From an uncultured Oscillospiraceae bacterium (GTDB lineage: Bacteria > Bacillota > Clostridia > Oscillospirales > Oscillospiraceae): a stretch of DNA of 36,306 bases. The stretch lies in NCBI GenBank assembly GCA_910577415.1, contig CAJTLK010000003.1, forward strand, positions 1 to 36,306. Direction: 5' to 3'. A program made the position numbers and the translations under genes. Of the stretch, positions 30,734 through 36,306 are shown piece after piece; positions within the stretch are counted from its first letter, which is position 1; each line of letters opens with the position of its first letter. A model generated the notes under the pieces. The model was not told where the DNA came from. It searched no databases and saw only the letters and a program-made list of their open reading frames with translations.

Positions 30734-31969
30734 TCAATCGGTCTCTTTTCCGGCCTTTCCGGCGCTCAGGTTTTCAAAGCCCCAGTAGACTAGATCGCCC
30801 ACCACCAGAGCCCAGAAGGGAGCGCCCACGCCCAGGATCTTGATGCCGGAGCCGGCGGTCAGAAGGGCGAAAACGGCGCTGGTACAGTGCTTGGGATCGG
30901 CAAAAGCGTCTTTCACGGCCCCTTGGAACACACCCAGCATAGCAAGGCCGGTGACCAGGTATACAAAAACACTGGGGAACCCGGTAAAGAAGGCCACCAA
31001 GCTGGGATAGAAGGGAGCGACCAGCGTCCAAATCAAGCCAAAGAGGACGCTGGCAGTCCAGCGCCCCTCCCGCTTGCCCGCCTCAGGAGAAGCGCAAATG
31101 GCGGTCACGGGGCCGGCCATGTTGCAGTTGCACTGTGCAAAGAACCCACCGAGAACACCGCCCACGCCGGAAACAGCGGTCATGGTATTAAGAGAGGGAT
31201 CGTAGTTCTCGGCCCGCAGGGCGCCATAGGCTTGGGCATTTTCGGCACCCAGCACCAGAGCGGTAAGAGGAATGGTCAGGGAGAGGAACACCTGAGGAAA
31301 ATTCCGGGTAAAGGCAGGCAGAATGATCCGAGGCGCCATGAACTGGGGCGCAAAAGCGGGCATGGCAAAACCGGTGGCGATGTAATAGCCAACGCCAATG
31401 ATCAAAACTGCCAGAACGGCAGGAAACTTGTGCAGGAACTTCTTGCAGAGGAAGAACACGGCCAGAGCAAGGATGCCCAGGACAGGTTCACTGCCCAGAG
31501 GCTTCACGGCATTCATGGACAGGGAGAGGAAAGCGCCGCCCACCATGCCCATGACCACAGATGTGGGCAGAAGCTTTACCACCTTGTTCATCAATCCAGT
31601 GGCAGCCAGGATCAGAAGCAATATACCGGAGGCTACAGAGCCTGCTGCCGCCTCAGCAATGGAGTACTGGCCGGCTGCCATAAACCACACGGCGCAGCCG
31701 GTCATGGATGCGCAGATGGCCATGGGCTTGCGGTAGTAGAACCCGACTATGATCCCCAGAATGCCGCAGGAAAGGATCAGACCGACAAGGAATTTGTCGG
31801 CATCAGACACCAGCACACCACCGGCCTCCGCCATAGCATACACACTGATCATCAGCGTAAAGGACAGAATGGCCCCGACAAGGGCCGCGCTCGCAGACGC
31901 AAAGGAGACATCATGGGCAAAATCTTTGAGACCGTGTTTAAAGCCAGGACCCTTTTCAAATAGTGTCAT
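30734..31969 (-). CDS. BenE family (benzoate/H+ symporter-like) transporter, 411 aa
   Basis: Integral membrane protein with about 11-12 hydrophobic segments, related to BenE and more distantly to the xanthine/uracil permease fold. Family-like stretches include Q-Y-S-I-A-E-A-A-A-G-S-V-A-S-G, V-V-M-G-M-V-G-G-A-F-L and a polar pair in helices near L-G-A-E-N-A-Q-A-Y-G. I set the ATG at 31969 because GGGGAGGAAG is 4-8 nt upstream; an in-frame ATG at 32026 lies before it. It follows the amidohydrolase remnant by 68 nt. The real substrate may be an aromatic or acylated amino compound rather than benzoate, given its amidohydrolase and desulfidase neighbours. Family firm, substrate inferred. Confidence 0.82.
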   Translation of the reverse strand: MTLFEKGPGFKHGLKDFAHDVSFASASAALVGAILSFTLMISVYAMAEAGGVLVSDADKFLVGLILSCGILGIIVGFYYRKPMAICASMTGCAVWFMAAGQYSIAEAAAGSVASGILLLILAATGLMNKVVKLLPTSVVMGMVGGAFLSLSMNAVKPLGSEPVLGILALAVFFLCKKFLHKFPAVLAVLIIGVGYYIATGFAMPAFAPQFMAPRIILPAFTRNFPQVFLSLTIPLTALVLGAENAQAYGALRAENYDPSLNTMTAVSGVGGVLGGFFAQCNCNMAGPVTAICASPEAGKREGRWTASVLFGLIWTLVAPFYPSLVAFFTGFPSVFVYLVTGLAMLGVFQGAVKDAFADPKHCTSAVFALLTAGSGIKILGVGAPFWALVVGDLVYWGFENLSAGKAGKETD

Positions 31970-32037
31970 TTTACTTCCTCCCCAATTAATTTTTCTTTCA
32001 GATATGACAAAATGCGATGCGCGCATGGACTGCCGGG

Positions 32038-32803
32038 TCAGGAAAAGGTCTCAGGGGTAACAGTACGGTAAACGATCCCGTTGCGTTCCATGTCAAAGGT
32101 CTCCTTGACTGTCCGGATAAGTTCCGGTTCCGTCAGCAGGCGAACTCCGGCCAGAGCCAGCACCTTAGCCGCATAGACCATGCTCTGTTGACCCATGGAG
32201 TTTCCGGCGCAGGCAGTGAACTGCCATGTGTGGCAGGCGGCGTTCATGGGAGCGGCAGCTACCCCGATCTGGGCCGTTGGAACGATCCAGCTTACGTCTG
32301 ACAGATCGGTAGAGCCCGGAATCGCGCCGCAAGTCTCTGACAATGGCTTGATGCCCTCGTGGAGCGGAGCGTCGCCTCCCATAGCTGTTCGGGCAAATTC
32401 ACGGTCACTTTCACTCCATCCCGGCAGGGGAATGGCTTTCATGCAATTATGGAGTAGCTCGTGGAGGGGACGGTTAGGCAACACATCCCAACAGCCGGTC
32501 TCCAGTTGTATCTCCACTGTAGTTCCGGTCATCAGGGCAGCCCCCCGGGCGACATCACAGATCCGTTGAAAGGTGTCATCCACTACCATCCGGTTCCTTG
32601 CCCGAACATAATACCAGGACTGCGCCAGTGGAGGGACCAGATTAGGTTGTCCTCCGCCATTGGTGATCGTGTAGTGGATACGCACATCATCCATGACGTG
32701 TTCCCGAAGATAATTGACGCCTACATTCATCAGCTCCACCGCATCCAGAGCAGAACGACCCATCTCAGGGCTTGCGGCGGCATGCGCGGCTATGCCGTGG
32801 AAG
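32038..32803 (-). pseudogene. M20D amidohydrolase (AbgB-like), N-terminal half lost
   Basis: The C-terminal ~255 residues of an AbgB/IAA-amino-acid-hydrolase-type metallopeptidase (family length about 430-480). Homology-like sequence starts abruptly with F-H-G-I-A-A-H-A-A-A-S-P-E-M-G-R-S-A-L-D, the dimerisation-domain motif with its histidine, and continues to a normal end. The metal-binding N-terminal part (D-A-L-P, G-H-D) is absent. Upstream in frame the codons read into transposase DNA and meet a TAA at 32812-32814. An ATG at 32763 remains, but the product could not bind both metals. It was probably the first gene of the operon with the BenE-like transporter and the desulfidase. Loss of its 5' end also removed the operon promoter. 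Confidence 0.85.
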
Positions 32804-33254
32804 CAACAGCTTTACCTGCGCCAACGGAAGGAAGCTCTTTCTGCGTAGAGAGACCACCGAGCTCCGGGAGGGGCAGGAAGTGACCACAGCCTGGTACTGC
32901 TGTGAGGACTGCACCGACTGTCCATACAGGGGCCAATACTGTCAGGCGAAGGACCCGGACCAGCCAAAAGAGCTGAAGCTGCGAAAGACCTTCTGGGAAA
33001 AGAGAGCAGGATCCCAGAAAAATATAGAGACAGAACGACGGGTCCATCTGCGGTTATGCCGCTCCATTCAGGTGGAGGGGGCTTTTGGCCTACTCAAAAA
33101 TGATTTTGGCTTCCGGCGCTTTTTGACCAGGGGAAAGCAGAATGTACGCACAGAGCTATTCTTTCTTGCGTTGGCCTTCAACTTAAAAAAGTTGTATATG
33201 AAGAGGGAAAAGGGGCGACTGCGGACCCAGCTTTCCGTGGTGATGATAGCATAG
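32803..33254 (+). pseudogene. IS1182-family transposase, 3' half only
   Basis: C-terminal part of a DDE transposase. F-T-C-A-N-G-R-K-L, then a cysteine cluster C-C-E-D-C-T-D-C-P-Y, and the terminal Q-V-E-G-A-F-G-L-L-K-N-D-F-G-F-R-R-F-L-T-R-G-K motif, which holds the last catalytic Glu. The N-terminal half with the first Asp residues is missing. The frame runs upstream to an ATG at 32772, but those codons are antisense amidohydrolase DNA. The junction lies near 32803. It cannot be active. Confidence 0.85.
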
Positions 33255-33283
33255 AGAGAAAACAGCTAAATATTTCCACATAA

Positions 33284-33315
33284 GGAACCAGAAGATCTTC
33301 TGGGGTCCGGTTTTT
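33284..33315 (+). terminator. Terminator of the transposase gene
   Basis: A perfect 16-bp palindrome CCAGAAGATCTTCTGG (33288-33303) with GGA/TCC flanks, followed by GGTTTTTAT. Confidence 0.65.
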
Positions 33316-33388
33316 ATCCACTCGCTTCCACTTTTGTACCTGTTTTGTGAAAATCTGAACTCGCATTTCTTGCGTTTCCTTAAAAAGT

Positions 33389-33424
33389 GGGGCTGTTGCA
33401 GAGAGTTTATTCTGCAACAGCCCC
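33389..33424. terminator. 14-bp hairpin at the IS right end
   Basis: GGGGCTGTTGCAGA (33389-33402) and its exact complement (33411-33424), flanked by AAAAA on the left and GTTTTT on the right, so it can terminate in both directions. It also serves the converging NlpC/P60 gene, whose stop is at 33442. Confidence 0.8.
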
Positions 33425-33441
33425 GTTTTTCATGTTAAGGG

Positions 33442-34284
33442 TCAAAAATAGGTCCCGGCGGAGATGAGGGATTTGTTCAGGTCTTCCCGGTAGTCGGGAT
33501 CGGCAGGGTCCAGAGAGTTGATACACACCCCGTCACTGCCCGCCTTGCCGGTGGAGTGGATATACCTGCCGTCTCCCAGGTAGAGGGCGATGTGGCCGGG
33601 GAAGTAGAGCAGGTCAGCGGGTTTGATCTCCTCACGGCGGATGGGGCGGATGGGGAAGCCGTCCATGAGCCGGGCGTCCCGGTAGATAACGATGCCGTTG
33701 AGAAGGTAGCTCATGGAGGTAAGTCCTGAGCAGTCAATGCCCAGGGGGCTTTTGCCGCCCCAGCGGTAGGGGGTGCGCCAGTAGAGCATGGCCGTGTCAC
33801 AGATGCGCTGCCGCAGCTGCCGCTCAGGCAGACGGACGGGAGTATCATAGTAGGTATCCAGCCAGGCCGAGCGGACGTAGCCCTCGGCGCCGTCGGGGAG
33901 GGAGACCAGCTGCCAGCCGTTGGGGGAGCCGGTCTCAGGGTCGGTCTCCGGTGGCTCTGTGACAGCCACCACCGCGCCCAGGGGGAGTGTGACCAAGGGC
34001 CAGGATTGATATTTGGGCTGAGCGAGCACGTCGCAGAAATTTTTGTGGAGCACCACCCTTTTGGGCAGTGCCGCCCAGTCCCGGGCCGAGGCGTCGGCTG
34101 TCACCAGAGCCTGAGTGGGGGCGTAGCCCTCATAGCGGTAGTGGGTGCGGACCCGCCAATAGCCGGGGGTGGTCTGCTCCAGTACCTCCACCACCATGCC
34201 GAAGAGCGCTTCATCGGAGAGCTCGCAGTCGGAGCGGGGCTGGGTCATCAGAGGGCAGACGGGAGAATTTACAACGCCTTTCAT
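33442..34284 (-). CDS. Cytosolic NlpC/P60 murein-peptide endopeptidase (YkfC-like), 280 aa
   Basis: Cleaves gamma-D-Glu-diamino acid bonds in imported muropeptides. Two bacterial SH3-like domains (about 1-65 and 75-145) precede the C40 papain-like domain. The catalytic triad is Cys185 (D-C-S-G-L), His231 (G-H-I-A-L-Y) and His243 (Y-I-H-S-T); the 12-residue spacing between the two histidines matches Bacillus YkfC. There is no signal peptide, so it works on peptides already in the cytosol. Its ATG overlaps the stop of the LD-carboxypeptidase gene by 4 bp, with GGAGG inside that gene's end. Together with the Opp-type ATPases it forms a murein-peptide recycling unit. Confidence 0.92.
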   Translation of the reverse strand: MKGVVNSPVCPLMTQPRSDCELSDEALFGMVVEVLEQTTPGYWRVRTHYRYEGYAPTQALVTADASARDWAALPKRVVLHKNFCDVLAQPKYQSWPLVTLPLGAVVAVTEPPETDPETGSPNGWQLVSLPDGAEGYVRSAWLDTYYDTPVRLPERQLRQRICDTAMLYWRTPYRWGGKSPLGIDCSGLTSMSYLLNGIVIYRDARLMDGFPIRPIRREEIKPADLLYFPGHIALYLGDGRYIHSTGKAGSDGVCINSLDPADPDYREDLNKSLISAGTYF

Positions 34285-35195
34285 ACCAGCGCCTCCAATG
34301 TCTTCTCATCGGCGTCCATGACCACGGTGCGGCCCAGGGGCAGGGACATGGTGGGAGTGGAGTGGCCGCAGGACAGACCGCTGAGTACCGGCTTGCCGCA
34401 GGGGAGGACCACCTCCCGGAGAATTTCAGGAATTTCCAGGGTCTTTTCCGGGTCCTCCGGCGGGCAGTCGGTCCAATAGCCCAACAAAATACCGGCACAG
34501 TCGTCAAACTTCCCGGCGTTGCGCAGTTGGGTGAGCATTCCGTCCAAGCGGTAGGTCTTCTCGCCCACGTCCTCCAGGAAGAGGATCTTTCCCCTGGTAT
34601 CCAGCTCCCAGGGCGTGCCCAGGCTATCCCGGACCAGGGAAAGGTTGCCGCCGCAAAGCGCGCCGCGGGCCTTGCCGCTTTGCAGCGTCTCTACGGTATC
34701 CCCCATGGGCAGAGGTCCGGTGAGGGCGCCGAAAAGGGCGCGGCGGAGGTAGGTCATGGTGAACTCATCGGTCTCCTTGTACCATTCGGTGGAGGGCATG
34801 GGGGTGTGGAAGGTGGGCATATGGCAGCGCTGGTTGAGGGCAATGTGGAGGGCGGTGACGTCGGAGTAGCCGCAGAACACCTTGGGGTGCCGGGCAATGT
34901 CCCGCCAGTTCAGCAGGGGGAGGATACGGTTGGCTCCGTAGCCGCCCCGGATGCAGAGGACGCCCTGAACGGAGGCGTCGGCAAAGGCGTCCTGGAGGTC
35001 CTTGGCTCGTTGGGCGTCATCGGCGGCAAAATATCCGTGTCGGTTTACATAATAGCAAGAAGGATAGACCACCGGATCCAGGCCAAGAGCCTTCACCGCC
35101 TGGATGGAAGGCTCCAGTCGCTCTTCTGGCACAGCGGAGGAGGCGCAGAGCAGGGCTACCCGCGCGCCGGGGTATAAGGAAAGAGAAGTTGACAT
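34281..35195 (-). CDS. Muramoyltetrapeptide LD-carboxypeptidase (S66, LdcA/YkfA), 304 aa
   Basis: Removes the terminal D-alanine from murein tetrapeptides in the cytosol. The nucleophile is Ser111 in G-Y-S-D, preceded by R-G-G-Y-G (83-87). The catalytic Glu lies in F-L-E-D-V-G-E and the His in G-L-S-C-G-H-S-T-P. Length matches S66 peptidases. GAGGTGAT precedes the ATG. It follows the OppF gene after 62 nt containing a hairpin and overlaps the NlpC/P60 gene by 4 bp. S66 also contains microcin-C7 self-immunity proteins, but the neighbours favour murein recycling. Confidence 0.93.
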   Translation of the reverse strand: MSTSLSLYPGARVALLCASSAVPEERLEPSIQAVKALGLDPVVYPSCYYVNRHGYFAADDAQRAKDLQDAFADASVQGVLCIRGGYGANRILPLLNWRDIARHPKVFCGYSDVTALHIALNQRCHMPTFHTPMPSTEWYKETDEFTMTYLRRALFGALTGPLPMGDTVETLQSGKARGALCGGNLSLVRDSLGTPWELDTRGKILFLEDVGEKTYRLDGMLTQLRNAGKFDDCAGILLGYWTDCPPEDPEKTLEIPEILREVVLPCGKPVLSGLSCGHSTPTMSLPLGRTVVMDADEKTLEALV

Positions 35196-35217
35196 AATAT
35201 CACCTCGGAGAGAAATG

Positions 35218-35242
35218 CAGGGGCGGATGGTATCCGCCCCTG
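35218..35242 (-). other. 11-bp hairpin between oppF and ldcA
   Basis: CAGGGGCGGAT (35218-35228) pairs perfectly with ATCCGCCCCTG (35232-35242), with a 3-nt loop. No U-tract follows on the minus strand. Intercistronic stability or processing element; could reduce expression of the two peptidases relative to the transporter. Confidence 0.55.
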
Positions 35243-35257
35243 CGGCGTTGAATGGGC

Positions 35258-36188
<931 letters not shown>

Positions 36189-36196
<8 letters not shown>

Positions 36197-36306
36197 GGGG
36201 ATAGCCCCCTTTCTGCCGCAGGGAGCGGATATGCTCAGGGGGTTCCACCTTGGGTGCTCTGGGGTCCAGCAGCCAGGTCCGGGCCTTGTGGGAGGGGCTT
36301 ACCTCG
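36189..36306 (-). CDS. Oligopeptide ABC transporter ATP-binding protein OppD/DppD type, C-terminal fragment
   Basis: Only the last 38 residues are inside the window. They read E-V-S-P-S-H-K-A-R-T-W-L-L-D-P-R-A-P-K-V-E-P-P, the well-known C-terminal signature of OppD/DppD proteins, and end in a TGA at 36189-36191 overlapping the OppF ATG (ATGGCTGA). The gene continues beyond the window edge; permease and binding-protein genes are expected upstream. Confidence 0.85.

Larger units (their letters stand above)
32803..33424 (+). mobile_element. IS1182-type insertion sequence remnant (right part)
   Basis: Comprises the transposase 3' half, about 135 nt of non-coding tail and the putative right end TCTGCAACAGCCCC (33411-33424), which doubles as one arm of a hairpin. 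The left end and the first half of the transposase are absent from this window. No target-site duplication can be tested because the left end is gone. Confidence 0.7.

Noticed and set aside
32772..32802. N-terminal codons of the transposase frame with an ATG
   Set aside because: They are antisense to the amidohydrolase remnant and arise only from the junction.
33178..33417. 79-codon minus-strand frame in the IS tail
   Set aside because: Spans a terminator and the IS end hairpin; no ribosome site or recognisable protein.

Overview
The window reads as chromosomal DNA of a GC-rich, low-secretion gut Firmicute. The closest fit is an Oscillospiraceae-type Clostridium (Flavonifractor, Lawsonibacter or Intestinimonas relatives). 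This is inferred from strong AAGGAGG ribosome sites, sigma-A promoters with 16-17 nt spacers, Lpl-type sugar ABC permeases, MsmX/UgpC-type ATPases, a DUF1934-argS pair and a Ykf-like murein peptide cluster. No rRNA, tRNA or CRISPR array was seen. Species cannot be fixed from the sequence alone.

Region 1 (1-16123, minus strand) is one long pectin/rhamnogalacturonan operon, transcribed right to left. In transcription order it holds a six-TM S-component-like protein, two Lpl-type permeases, a 717-aa lipoprotein binding protein, and a module of four small unrecognised membrane proteins interleaved with two complete MalK-type ATPases. These are followed by a TIM-barrel sugar isomerase, a GH28 polygalacturonase, a GH105 unsaturated galacturonyl hydrolase, altronate dehydratase UxaA and a MATE exporter cut by the window edge. 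Several intercistronic hairpins, one of them a clear intrinsic terminator, probably set the expression of each segment.

Region 2 (16124-20476) carries divergent satellite genes of the same pathway: a pectin methylesterase (+), an acyl/acetyl esterase (-), and a DapA-family aldolase translationally coupled to a GH4 alpha-galacturonidase with the CHEV motif (+). None of the polysaccharide enzymes has a signal peptide. The likely scheme is that large, still methylated or acetylated oligogalacturonides are imported by the ABC system and dismantled in the cytosol to galacturonate, altronate and 2-keto-3-deoxygluconate.

Region 3 (20549-29249) is mostly housekeeping: a small protein of unknown function with a near-perfect promoter, murI with an altered active-site motif, DUF1934 and argS, an archaeal-type ornithine cyclodeaminase/LOR-SDH homologue, a processive GT2 glycosyltransferase and recG.

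Region 4 (29205-33428) looks acquired and scarred. Its GC content is visibly lower. It has an L-cysteine desulfidase-family gene, a BenE-type transporter and an amidohydrolase that has lost its N-terminal half. The amidohydrolase remnant is joined head to head to the 3' half of an IS1182-type transposase. Two look-alike hairpins bracket the segment.

Region 5 (33442-36306) is a murein-peptide uptake and recycling operon: OppD (partial), OppF, LD-carboxypeptidase and a cytosolic NlpC/P60 peptidase.

The best candidate for an undescribed system is the transport part of Region 1, namely the paired modules [4-TM protein, 4-TM protein, MalK-type ATPase] x 2 attached to an otherwise standard Lpl importer.
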